A stretch of DNA of 64,000 nt from Acidimicrobiia bacterium (GTDB lineage: Bacteria; Actinomycetota; Acidimicrobiia; Acidimicrobiales; Poriferisodalaceae). Below are positions 38,242 to 45,786 of the stretch, piece by piece. A program made the translations under genes and the position numbers. The first letter of the stretch is position 1. The number at the start of each line of letters is the position of its first letter. The DNA lies in NCBI GenBank assembly GCA_022821985.1, contig JAJECP010000024.1:124001-188000 (forward strand). The letters run 5' to 3'. The notes beneath the pieces are model-generated. The model searched no databases, was not told where the DNA came from, and saw nothing but the letters and a program-made list of their open reading frames with translations.

Positions 38242-39534
38242 GTGAGCACCTGGGCCGAGCCCTACCTCGACGACTTCGGGCCCGACGACGCCAACATCTC
38301 CGACCACGACGTGTGGACGCACGGTGTGCCTCATGCCACGTTCGCTCGCATGCGGCGCGAGGACCCCGTGGCCTGGGTCGACGAGGTGGACGGGCGCGGC
38401 TACTGGGCCGTCACCAAATACGACGATGCGTTCCGCATCAGCCGTGACGCCCAGACCTTCACCTCCGCACAGGGCATCCGGCTCGAGGACATGGCGCCCG
38501 ACGAGCTCGAAGCGCGCAAGACGATGATGGAGATGGACCCGCCCGAGCACACCCGCTACCGGCGCCTGGTGAGCCGCGGGTTCACGCCTCGGGTCGTGAA
38601 CACCTATGAGGCCGCCATCCGTGGGTTGGCGTGCGAGGTGCTCGACCGCGCCCTTACCGAGGAACGCTTCGACTTCGTCACCGAAGTTGCCACCGAGCTG
38701 CCCATGCGGATGCTGGGCCGCATGCTGGGCACCAGCGACGCCGACGGCCACCAGCTCGTGGAGTGGGGCGACGCGCTGCTCGGCAACACCGACCCCGACT
38801 TCACCGACTACCCCGTCGGCTTGGTGGACACCGACGAATTCCGCTTCATGCCGTTCCGCAGCCCGGCCACCGTGGAGATCTTCGAGTACGCGGCGGCCCA
38901 GGCGGCGCAGCGGCGCGAATGCCCGACCAGCGATGTGATCAGCCAGCTCCTGGCGCCTACCACCGACGGCACACCGCTGACCGATCTGGAGTTCAAGAAC
39001 TTCTTCACGCTGCTCATTGCGGCGGGCAACGACACCACCCGCTACACGATGACCCACGGGCTGTGGGTGCTGATGGCCCACCCGCACCTGTTCGACACTT
39101 GGCGCGCAGCGGTGCTGGCGGGCGACGACGACCTGACTGCGAGCGCCGTGGAGGAGGTGCTGCGGGCCAGCTCGGTGACGACGCATTTCCGCCGCACTGC
39201 CGCCTGCGACACCGAGATCCGGGGCACCAAGGTGCGGGCCGGCGACAAGGTGGTGCTGTATTACGTCAGCGCCGATCACGACGATGATCGCTTCGCTCAC
39301 CCGTTCCGGTTCGACCTGGCGCGCCCGAATAACGAGCACATGGCGTTCGGCCGCAACGGACCGCACCTGTGCCTGGGGGCGTGGCTGGCCCGCATGGAGA
39401 TCAAGGTGGTGTTCGAGGAGCTCTTGCGTCGGGTGGTCCGCATCGCCCAGGACGGCCCGGTGGAGCGGCTGCGGTCCAACTTCATCTCCGGCATCAAACA
39501 CCTGCCCGTACACGTGGTCGAGCTGGCTGCATGA
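38242..39534 (+). CDS. Cytochrome P450, second of a tandem pair
   Basis: A 430-residue paralog of the preceding gene: C-helix HTRYRRLVSRGFTPR, I-helix IAAGNDTTRYTMTHG, ExxR in EEVLRASS, and heme loop FGRNGPHLCLGAWLARME. The GTG at 38242 is 4 bp after the previous stop, and its own stop overlaps the ATG of the amidotransferase, so the three genes are tightly coupled. The motif pattern is of the broad actinobacterial CYP125/CYP142/CYP107-like group; a subfamily cannot be named by eye. Confidence 0.94.
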   Translation: MSTWAEPYLDDFGPDDANISDHDVWTHGVPHATFARMRREDPVAWVDEVDGRGYWAVTKYDDAFRISRDAQTFTSAQGIRLEDMAPDELEARKTMMEMDPPEHTRYRRLVSRGFTPRVVNTYEAAIRGLACEVLDRALTEERFDFVTEVATELPMRMLGRMLGTSDADGHQLVEWGDALLGNTDPDFTDYPVGLVDTDEFRFMPFRSPATVEIFEYAAAQAAQRRECPTSDVISQLLAPTTDGTPLTDLEFKNFFTLLIAAGNDTTRYTMTHGLWVLMAHPHLFDTWRAAVLAGDDDLTASAVEEVLRASSVTTHFRRTAACDTEIRGTKVRAGDKVVLYYVSADHDDDRFAHPFRFDLARPNNEHMAFGRNGPHLCLGAWLARMEIKVVFEELLRRVVRIAQDGPVERLRSNFISGIKHLPVHVVELAA

Positions 39535-40229
39535 GGGCGCTGGTCGTCACACACGAGGAGACGTCGCGGCCCGGTTTCGTCGGCGATCGCCTGGTGGAAC
39601 GTGGCGTGGAGCTGCATGTCCACGTGATGGTGCCCGACACCTCGCAGCCTGCCGATTTCCAGCCGCTTCCCGAAGATGACTTCGACGTGCTCGTAGTGAC
39701 GGGTTCGTACTTCTCGGTGTATGAGGATGCGATCAAGCCGTGGATCGGCGCCGAGCTGGACTTGATCCGCAGTTCCCATGACCGCGGCACGCCGGTGCTG
39801 GGCATCTGCTTCGGCGGTCAGGCGCTGGCCGCGGCACTGGGCGGATCGGTGGACCGCTCCCCCGAGACCGAGATCGGCTGGTACCGGATCTCACCTGCCG
39901 GCGGCGTGGACTTGCCCATATCGGCTGGGCCGTGGATGGAATGGCATCACGACCGTTTCCACTTGCCCGATGGGGCCGAGCTGCTCGCCAGCACCGAGAT
40001 CTGCCCGCAGTTGTTCCGGATGGGCCGCAGCGTGGGCACCCAGTTCCATCCCGAGATCAGCACCGAGCTGGCCAGCGAATGGCTGCGCGAAGCCAGCGAC
40101 GACTACCTGGCATCGGTAGGAATCGTCCGCGAGGTGATCCTTTCCGAAATCGCGCGCAACGAGGCGGCTAACCGACGCAATTGCTTCGATTTGGTGGATT
40201 GGTTCCTCGACGACGTGGCGAAGTCATAA
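39531..40229 (+). CDS. Class I glutamine amidotransferase (GMP-synthase-like GATase domain)
   Basis: A 232-residue stand-alone amidotransferase. The triad is Cys93 (GICFGGQALA), His173 and Glu175 (TQFHPEIS). It overlaps the second P450 by 4 bp. In aniline-degradation clusters a GS-like ligase and a class I GATase-like protein are encoded with the oxygenase; the same combination here (two GS-like genes, GATase, P450s) suggests hydrolysis or transfer of a gamma-glutamyl group. A generic GATase role cannot be excluded. Confidence 0.88.
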   Translation: MRALVVTHEETSRPGFVGDRLVERGVELHVHVMVPDTSQPADFQPLPEDDFDVLVVTGSYFSVYEDAIKPWIGAELDLIRSSHDRGTPVLGICFGGQALAAALGGSVDRSPETEIGWYRISPAGGVDLPISAGPWMEWHHDRFHLPDGAELLASTEICPQLFRMGRSVGTQFHPEISTELASEWLREASDDYLASVGIVREVILSEIARNEAANRRNCFDLVDWFLDDVAKS

Positions 40230-40271
40230 GCCCGCCGTCGCCGCCGGGCCCGTCAGCACTGGCGGGCGGCG

Positions 40272-41156
40272 TCAGATTGCGAGGCGCTCGCCGAGGTATT
40301 CGGCCACCCGTGACACGCCGTCGTCGGCCTCGGGGAAGAGCCCCGCCATCGAGTGCCAGACGTGGATCATCTCGGGCCAGACCTCGAGCGTCACATCGAC
40401 GCCGGAGGCGCGGGCCTTGTGTGCCAGCCGCTCGCTGTCGCTCAGCAGCACCTCGTCGTCGCCGCAGTGGATGAGCAGCGGCGGCAGGCCCGACAGGTCA
40501 CCTTCGAGCGGTGACGCGTACGGATCGGTGGCGTCGCCGTCGGGGCCGAGGAAGACCCCGGCGATCCGAGTGAGATCGTCGGCGGTCACCATCGGGTCGC
40601 GGTCCGAGCGGGTGACGGCGCTCTCGCCGGAGCCCGACATGTCGACCCACGGCGAGATAGGCACGGCTGCGGCCGGCAGCGGCAGCCCGAGGTCGCGCAG
40701 CTTCATGAGCGTTGACATAGTCAGCCCGCCACCCGCTGAATCGCCCGCAATGGCGATCTTGTCGGCCGAGTGGCCGCGATCGAGCAGCCAGCGATACACC
40801 GCAACCGAGTCCTCCACCGGTGCCGGGTGGGGATGCTCGGGCGCCAGTCGGTAGTCGACCGAAAGCACCGGGCAGCCCAGCTGGAGGGCCAAGTTGCCGG
40901 TGAGGTTGCGGTGCGAGCCGATTGACCCGGCGACGTATCCGCCGCCGTGCACGTACTGCACGATGGCGTCGCCAGTGGTCTCGTCGGGTGTCTGCAGCTC
41001 ACACGGAACGCCGTTGGCGTCCACCATCTCGCCGGTCACGCCGGCCGGCAGCGGGCGAGCAGTGAGCTCGATGCCCTTGCGCATCGCATCGATGTCGGCA
41101 GGCATGGCCTGCGATGCGATGATCTCGCGGATTCTGTAGAACGCTTCGCTCGCCAT
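40272..41156 (-). CDS. HSL-family alpha/beta hydrolase (esterase)
   Basis: A 294-residue hydrolase of the hormone-sensitive-lipase group with oxyanion-hole motif HGGG (70-73), nucleophile Ser140 in GDSAGGG, acid near DDEVLLSDS and His in EMIHVWHSM. SVDYRLAPEHPHPAP is characteristic. The ATG at 41156 has GGGAGG 6 bp upstream. It is probably a carboxylesterase or lactone hydrolase. It is divergent from an SDR gene, sharing a promoter region with a palindrome. Confidence 0.93.
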   Translation of the reverse strand: MASEAFYRIREIIASQAMPADIDAMRKGIELTARPLPAGVTGEMVDANGVPCELQTPDETTGDAIVQYVHGGGYVAGSIGSHRNLTGNLALQLGCPVLSVDYRLAPEHPHPAPVEDSVAVYRWLLDRGHSADKIAIAGDSAGGGLTMSTLMKLRDLGLPLPAAAVPISPWVDMSGSGESAVTRSDRDPMVTADDLTRIAGVFLGPDGDATDPYASPLEGDLSGLPPLLIHCGDDEVLLSDSERLAHKARASGVDVTLEVWPEMIHVWHSMAGLFPEADDGVSRVAEYLGERLAI

Positions 41157-41207
41157 CGAGCCCTCCCCTGATTCGGCCCGCATCGGGTCGATCCTGACCA
41201 GCCGCCA

Positions 41208-41223
41208 CAACGTAGCCACGTTG
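41208..41223. promoter_or_regulatory. Palindrome CAACGT-N4-ACGTTG between hydrolase and SDR genes
   Basis: A perfect 6-4-6 inverted repeat, 52 bp upstream of the hydrolase start and 103 bp before the SDR start. The size suits a TetR-like operator, but no regulator gene is nearby. Confidence 0.4.
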
Positions 41224-41326
41224 GCAAGACGAGGCCCGACGTAGTCAGAGGCGGCGTCGTAGTGTCGATGCGCCGCACCGGTGTGGAGAGCCGGCACTGC
41301 CGGAGTCCGACGAGGAAGGGAATCGC

Positions 41327-42121
41327 ATGCTGCTCAAGGACAAAGTCGCCATCGTCACGGGAGGCGCATCGGGCATCGGCGAAGCCAGCGCGCACCGCTT
41401 CGCCGCCGAAGGTGCGTCGGTGCTGGTGGTCGACATCCGCCGTGAACGAGCCGAGGGCGTTGCCGAATCGATCATGGAAGCCGGCGGCGAAGCGCACGGT
41501 TTCGGCGCCGACGTCGCCGAGCCCGACGACGTCGAGGCGATGGTGGCCGCGGCCGTGGACCGCTGGGGCGGCCTCGACGTGCTCTACAGCAACGCTGGCA
41601 CCATCCGCCCCGGCACCGCGGTGGAGCTCGAGCCTCGTGATTGGGACCTCGTCATGAACGTCAACGTGCGGTCGGTGTACTTGGGCGCCAAGTACGCGGT
41701 ACCGGAGATAGAGGCTCGCGGCGGCGGCTCAATCATCAACACGGCCTCGATCAGCGGCTTGCACGGCGACGGCGGCTCGGTGGTGTACGCCGCATCCAAA
41801 GCGGCCGTCATCAACCTGACGCGAGCACTGTCCACCGACCACGCCCCCGACGGCGTACGCGTCAACGCCATCTGCCCCGGCACCATCCAGACGCCGCCTG
41901 TGCAACGTATGATGCAGGAGCCGGCCGCGCTCGAACGCAACCTGGCAGCGCACGCCTTGCGCCGTCTCGGCCATCCCGATGAGATCGCCAGCGTGGCCGC
42001 CTGGCTGGCCAGCGACGAGTCGTCGTTCGTCACCGGCGAAGCCATCGTGGTCGACGGCGGCCTGCGAGCCCAGTCCCCCCTCGGCCGCCTAGCCGACCCC
42101 CGCCCCTCCCACCTCCGCTGA
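41327..42121 (+). CDS. Short-chain dehydrogenase/reductase
   Basis: A 264-residue classical SDR with cofactor loop TGGASGIG (11-18), Asp36 region VVDIRRER favouring NAD, NAG (89-91), Ser141, Tyr154 and Lys158 (YAASK), and C-terminal GEAIVVDGGLRAQSP. GAGGAAGGGA precedes the ATG. It probably oxidises a secondary alcohol produced by the neighbouring pathway; the substrate is not predictable. A short Pro/Arg-rich tail follows the core. Confidence 0.92.
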   Translation: MLLKDKVAIVTGGASGIGEASAHRFAAEGASVLVVDIRRERAEGVAESIMEAGGEAHGFGADVAEPDDVEAMVAAAVDRWGGLDVLYSNAGTIRPGTAVELEPRDWDLVMNVNVRSVYLGAKYAVPEIEARGGGSIINTASISGLHGDGGSVVYAASKAAVINLTRALSTDHAPDGVRVNAICPGTIQTPPVQRMMQEPAALERNLAAHALRRLGHPDEIASVAAWLASDESSFVTGEAIVVDGGLRAQSPLGRLADPRPSHLR

Positions 42122-42247
42122 ACAGGGTTGCTCCGCAACGGCCAATCGCCCCATTGTCATCGCTGCCCAGCGTTGTCATCGCACTTGCGCCGAGCATCGA
42201 CAGGCGTGTGGCAGGCCACCCTTAGGCTGGAGTCGAGCGGAGGAGAT

Positions 42248-42913
42248 GTGACGGCGAAGAAGCATGGCGAGAGCGAAGTCGCAGCTGGTTCAGCGATCGG
42301 GGCGGGCATCTACTCGTTTCCCCAAGTGGCGCAGATTGTGGAGCGAGACCGCGATGTCTCGCGTGCCCAGATCCGTCGCTGGATGACTGTCGTCAGGCCA
42401 CCCACGCACCACAAGGACGCCGCAGCGACGATCGGTTTTCTCGATCTGATCGGCTTGGAAATGGTCTGCCGATTCCGCGACCGAGGCGCCTCGCTTCAAA
42501 GGGTCCGTCGAGTGCTCGACGGCATGCGCGAACGGTTTCCCCACATCCATCACCCGCTGGCCCACGAGTCCTTCTACACCGACGGGCACAGCGTCTGGAT
42601 TGAGTTCCAAGGGCATGCAGAGGAGATCGTCGGGAACCGCACAGGACAGCGGGCCATCACCTCAGCCATCAAGACGTTCGCTGAGGAGATCCAGTTCATC
42701 GACGGGCGCGCAGCGTCGTGGGATGTCGCCCGGTGGATCGAGATCAACCCGCGCATCTGCTTCGGCGCCCCGGTGGTGGCGGGCACCAGGATCCCGGTTA
42801 AGGCCATCGTCGCCAGCCTCAAGGAAGATCCCCCCGAAGAAGTCGCACGCGGTTTCAACCTCAGCGTGACCCGAGTAAAGGCCTGTGCGGAGTTCGCACG
42901 ACTCACCGCGTGA
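42248..42913 (+). CDS. VapB45-like antitoxin (MerR-like N-terminus, DUF433 C-terminus)
   Basis: A 221-residue protein. The N-terminal part (about 18-110) looks like a winged-helix/MerR-type module (YSFPQVAQIVERDRDVSRAQIRRW). The C-terminal part is a DUF433 domain (INPRICFGAPVVAGTRIPVKAIVASLKEDPPEEVARGFNLSVTRVKACAEF). Large DUF433 antitoxins of this size pair with DUF5615/PIN-like toxins, as in VapBC45 of M. tuberculosis. The GTG at 42248 has a strong GGAGGA, but unusually close (3 bp), so the exact start is uncertain. The downstream toxin overlaps by 29 bp. It starts the 2.6-kb accessory island. Confidence 0.82.
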   Translation: MTAKKHGESEVAAGSAIGAGIYSFPQVAQIVERDRDVSRAQIRRWMTVVRPPTHHKDAAATIGFLDLIGLEMVCRFRDRGASLQRVRRVLDGMRERFPHIHHPLAHESFYTDGHSVWIEFQGHAEEIVGNRTGQRAITSAIKTFAEEIQFIDGRAASWDVARWIEINPRICFGAPVVAGTRIPVKAIVASLKEDPPEEVARGFNLSVTRVKACAEFARLTA

Positions 42914-43328
42914 CATCCGCTTCTGCCTCGACGCGAATATCTCTCCGAGGGCAGCTGCGGGCATCGACAACGTCATTCACGTTTCCGAAGTGGATGCGCT
43001 CAGCCGTACACACGGAGGCCATTCCGATGCGCACGACTACGACATTGCCGTTTGGTGCGCGGAGAACGGCTACGTGCTGGTGACCTGTGACAGCGATTTC
43101 CGAACCCGACGACAGAGAGCGCAAGCGATCCAGGAGGCCGGAGTCGAAGTCGTCGTGTTTAGCTACGAACTGGCCGGCCTCAGCAATCACGTCTCGACCG
43201 TCGCGAGGCGGGTGCCGCCGTGGGAGCAGAGACTCGGCCAGCTCCCCTATGCACCGCGCGTCTGGCTTCAGCATCGCCGTGGAGCGCTACGTGAGGATCG
43301 ACCAGATCCGGCATCGGCATCAGAATGA
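42885..43328 (+). CDS. VapC45-like PIN-fold toxin (DUF5615)
   Basis: A 147-residue protein: FCLDANISPRAAAGI (first acidic ligand), HVSEVDALSR, DAHDYDIAVWCAENGYVLVTCDSDFRTR (second acidic cluster), then VVVFSYELAGLSNHV. This is the compact PIN-like fold of DUF5615 ribonuclease toxins. It is only readable from a GTG at 42885 within the antitoxin gene, so translation is coupled. The C-terminal 40 residues (Arg/Pro-rich) are variable. RNA target unknown. Confidence 0.8.
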   Translation: MRSSHDSPRDIRFCLDANISPRAAAGIDNVIHVSEVDALSRTHGGHSDAHDYDIAVWCAENGYVLVTCDSDFRTRRQRAQAIQEAGVEVVVFSYELAGLSNHVSTVARRVPPWEQRLGQLPYAPRVWLQHRRGALREDRPDPASASE

Positions 43329-43383
43329 CGGCGACTGTGATGTCGATTCGATACAAGCCCGCGACGGAGCTGCGAGGTGATCG

Positions 43384-43644
43384 ATGAGCTACAGCGAGAC
43401 TGATGTATCAACCGCCAGCGCTGCGATGAACAAGTACCGCGAAGAGCTCGATGGTGAGGTCGCGGCAGCGCTTGCAGTGGTGGGTCTCAGCGCCGAACGA
43501 GCACACAAGGAAGCAGAGATCCGCGACGACATGATCCGGGTTGCTCACCGGTCGGGCGCGTCACTACGCCAGCTCGCCGAAGTGTCCGGCCTCGGCCGCA
43601 AGACCGTGACTGCCATCGTCGAAGCTGGTCGCACGCAGCACTGA
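43384..43644 (+). CDS. Small helix-turn-helix protein
   Basis: An 86-residue helical protein. IRDDMIRVAHRSGASLRQLAEVSGLGRKTVTAIVEAG reads as an HTH (residues about 48-82) like those of small antitoxins or sigma-like DNA-binding proteins. The N-terminal half is an amphipathic helix. GAGGTG lies 5 bp upstream of the ATG. It follows the toxin by 55 bp on the same strand and converges with the nuclease pair. It may regulate the island; unproven. Confidence 0.65.
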   Translation: MSYSETDVSTASAAMNKYREELDGEVAAALAVVGLSAERAHKEAEIRDDMIRVAHRSGASLRQLAEVSGLGRKTVTAIVEAGRTQH

Positions 43645-43704
43645 AGTGCCGAGCAGCGAGAGACAGGCCATCGGGAACCTAGGGAAACCGCTCTGGCGGC
43701 CAGG

Positions 43705-44256
43705 TCAGATGCTCTGTCGTGAGCCCACGCATTCGTCGACCCTCGCTCGAATGCCGGACCACGCCACGGATGAGGTGAGACGGTCGAGAGTGCGAGTGCC
43801 GAGCGATTTCTGCGGGCCAAGTTCCTGGTCCAGCACATCTGTAGGGACAACCCAAAACGTCCAATGATCGGCATCGGCAACATTCTCATTGGTAGCCAGG
43901 TCAGGCTCGTGCACACAGAAGACGTACACATCGGCGAAGCGCATCGGTTGACCGTGCGCGACCCACTCATTGCTCGCGGCTGTCCAATAACTCAACTTCT
44001 GCTCGACCCCGAATCGAATCTTCGAAGGCTGTGCCTGACTCCAGCTTTGGCTGCGACCCGACGCCTTGACCTCGATCTTCGTCTCGCGATACATCAAGTC
44101 GTAGGCATCCCACTCCCGCCGAGGTGTCGACTCGTCGATCACACCGAGCGCTTCGCCCACGAGCCATTCCGCAAACAGGCCTCGGTTCCGGTTGTCGACT
44201 AGATCTCCGAGCACCCAACGGCGAAACCTGTCGATGTCCAGTCCTTTATCCGACAC
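43705..44256 (-). CDS. Putative PD-(D/E)XK nuclease, island gene A
   Basis: A 183-residue protein of no named family. Residues 27-64 have the order of a PD-(D/E)XK active site: Glu30 in GLFAEWLVGEAL, Asp50/Asp53 in EWDAYDLMY, then Glu62-Val-Lys64 in KIEVKASG. The rest (WTFWVVPTDVLDQELG) forms the C-terminal strands and helix common to restriction-endonuclease folds. It follows a second nuclease-like gene by 38 bp on the same strand. No methyltransferase or helicase is nearby. A defence or DNA-processing role is inferred only. Confidence 0.6.
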   Translation of the reverse strand: MSDKGLDIDRFRRWVLGDLVDNRNRGLFAEWLVGEALGVIDESTPRREWDAYDLMYRETKIEVKASGRSQSWSQAQPSKIRFGVEQKLSYWTAASNEWVAHGQPMRFADVYVFCVHEPDLATNENVADADHWTFWVVPTDVLDQELGPQKSLGTRTLDRLTSSVAWSGIRARVDECVGSRQSI

Positions 44257-44294
44257 GAAGGCCGACGGTAGCGAAACTGCGCCGAGTCACTGCA

Positions 44295-44846
44295 CTAAGC
44301 GCGGCGGGCTATCGGCAGGGCTGGTTGCCAGGTTCTCTCGGGTCCGATGCGGGACCTCGCCGGCGGACCAAAGCGCTCTGCGAGCGCTTGGCTGGCTGCT
44401 GGGTTGTTGAGCCCCAGCACGCCTGACACGGCCTTTGCTCTCAGCGCCGTCTCGATCATTCGCTGAGCTGCACCGCCGTCGGGCAAGTGCGAGGTCAGCA
44501 CGAAGTACGGAGTGTCGTCACCGATGGAGCGCAGCAAGAACCCGGTCAGCAACGCCTTCTTGACCGTGTCCGTGCGGCGCATTCCTGGTCGCTGCCCTTT
44601 GAAGGAGCCTTTGTATTCGAAGTACACGAGCTCGCCATTGGGTGCCTCGGCCACGTCATCGACCTCGCAGCCGATGTCGGTGAACTTCTGCCTGCCGTGA
44701 AGCTCGAACCCAAGCGCGCCCAAGTAGGCCTTGGCCTGCTGTTCGAATGCAGTGCCCTGCCGAACTGCGTCAGCCTGGAAGTCGTCGCCGACTTCGCGGA
44801 GCATCCCCAAAGCCTCGCGCGACCTGCGCAAATGCGCCAATTTCAC
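44295..44846 (-). CDS. Putative PD-(D/E)XK nuclease, island gene B
   Basis: A 183-residue protein of no named family. GTAFEQQAKAYLGALGFELHG (Glu35), EVDDVAEAPNG (Asp63/64) and VYFEYKGS (Glu77-Tyr-Lys79) match the spacing of Mrr/restriction-type PD-(D/E)XK cores. A basic stretch follows (GQRPGMRRTDTVKKALLTG), then YFVLTSHLP and a C-terminal helix. It has the same length as gene A, but little sequence similarity beyond the motif. It lies downstream of fabZ with a 57-bp gap and could be read through from the trp-fabZ operon. Confidence 0.6.
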   Translation of the reverse strand: MKLAHLRRSREALGMLREVGDDFQADAVRQGTAFEQQAKAYLGALGFELHGRQKFTDIGCEVDDVAEAPNGELVYFEYKGSFKGQRPGMRRTDTVKKALLTGFLLRSIGDDTPYFVLTSHLPDGGAAQRMIETALRAKAVSGVLGLNNPAASQALAERFGPPARSRIGPERTWQPALPIARRA

Positions 44847-44903
44847 TCAGTGTTGAGGTTGAGAACGGACGGAAGGCCCTGTGCCTCGAGGGCCTCTGTG
44901 GGT

Positions 44904-45362
44904 TCAGTCGAGGTCGTTGGCGTCGGCTATGAGGAACATCATCGAGGCTTCGCAGGCTGTTTGGCCTTCGACGCTGGCGGTTCCTGAGGCTTTGCCGGCT
45001 CGGGCGGACAGGCGATCGATGGTGGCTTCCAAGCGCAGGGTGTCGCCCGGGGTGACCTGGCGGCGGAAGCGGGCCTTGTCGATGCCGCCGAAGAGCGCCA
45101 GCTTGCCATCGAGCGATGATGCCGAGGCCGCGGCGAGGCCGGCAGTTTGCGCCAGCGCCTCGACCATCAACACGCCGGGCAGCGTCGGACGGCCTGGGAA
45201 GTGACCTGCGAAGAATGCCTCGTCGCCGGTCAGGTGCCACAGGGCGACGCAGCGTTCGCCGGGTTCGAGCTCGACGATCTCGTCCACCAGCAGGAACGGT
45301 GCCCGGTGCGGCAGCAGCTCGTCCGGTCGGGGAAAACCTGCGTCGCTTCCAATGTCAGTCAC
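44904..45362 (-). CDS. fabZ: 3-hydroxyacyl-ACP dehydratase FabZ
   Basis: Dehydrates 3-hydroxyacyl-ACP in type II fatty-acid synthesis. It has 152 residues: LLPHRAPFLLVDEIVEL, the active-site helix GHFPGRPTLPGVLMVEALAQ with His54 and Glu68, and ARFRRQVTPGDTLRL. It completes the fab cluster found 24 kb away. It starts 10 bp after the cytochrome stop, as the last core gene of the trp-side transcription unit. Confidence 0.95.
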   Translation of the reverse strand: MTDIGSDAGFPRPDELLPHRAPFLLVDEIVELEPGERCVALWHLTGDEAFFAGHFPGRPTLPGVLMVEALAQTAGLAAASASSLDGKLALFGGIDKARFRRQVTPGDTLRLEATIDRLSARAGKASGTASVEGQTACEASMMFLIADANDLD

Positions 45363-45372
45363 TGGGAGGAAG

Positions 45373-45786
45373 CTACTGCTCGTCGCCGAAGGTGCTCCGC
45401 TGGTAGGCCACTACCGCCGCGATCTCGGCGTCGGTAAGGATGCCGCCGAAGGGGGGCATCGAGCCCCTGCCGGTCCACACCACGGCCAGGTGGTCGCGAA
45501 CGGTCAGGCGCTCATCGACGCCGCCAAGCGCTGCGCCCACGCCGCCGCTGCCGTCGCTGCCATGGCACACCGAGCAGCTGTCGCCAAACACCTCGCTCCC
45601 GAGCGCGACGTCGGCGTTCTCGAATGCCAGCTCGAGCCGTTCCAAGTCGGCTTCCGTGGCATCGCTGCTGCCACAACCCGCCAGTGCGAGTGGGACGACG
45701 AGCGCCATCGCTACCAACAACGGCATGACCCGCACCCGGGCGAGCTGCCGAACGCGAGCACCGCCGGATGCGGCGTGCCCGGTCAT
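45373..45786 (-). CDS. Mono-heme c-type cytochrome lipoprotein
   Basis: A 137-residue exported protein. The hydrophobic stretch LLVAMALVVPLALAGC carries a lipobox (Cys38); the true start may be an internal Met (residue 21), since the leading 20 residues are Arg-rich. The heme motif is CSVCH (71-75), with axial Met110 in GRGSMPPFGG. It is a small electron carrier of the CccA/cytochrome c551 type attached to the outer face of the membrane. It overlaps the HIT-like gene by 4 bp. No oxidase genes are near. Confidence 0.9.
   Translation of the reverse strand: MTGHAASGGARVRQLARVRVMPLLVAMALVVPLALAGCGSSDATEADLERLELAFENADVALGSEVFGDSCSVCHGSDGSGGVGAALGGVDERLTVRDHLAVVWTGRGSMPPFGGILTDAEIAAVVAYQRSTFGDEQ

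Noticed and set aside
37837-39513. Minus-strand open frame of 558 codons under the P450 genes
   Set aside because: It is antisense to two well-supported P450 genes; no recognisable domain.
42127-42139. Small hairpin GTTGC-TCC-GCAAC after the SDR gene as terminator
   Set aside because: The stem is only five pairs and no T-run follows; too weak to call.
43646-43867. 73-codon plus-strand frame after the HTH gene
   Set aside because: It overlaps nuclease gene A on the other strand, has no ribosome site and no protein-like pattern.
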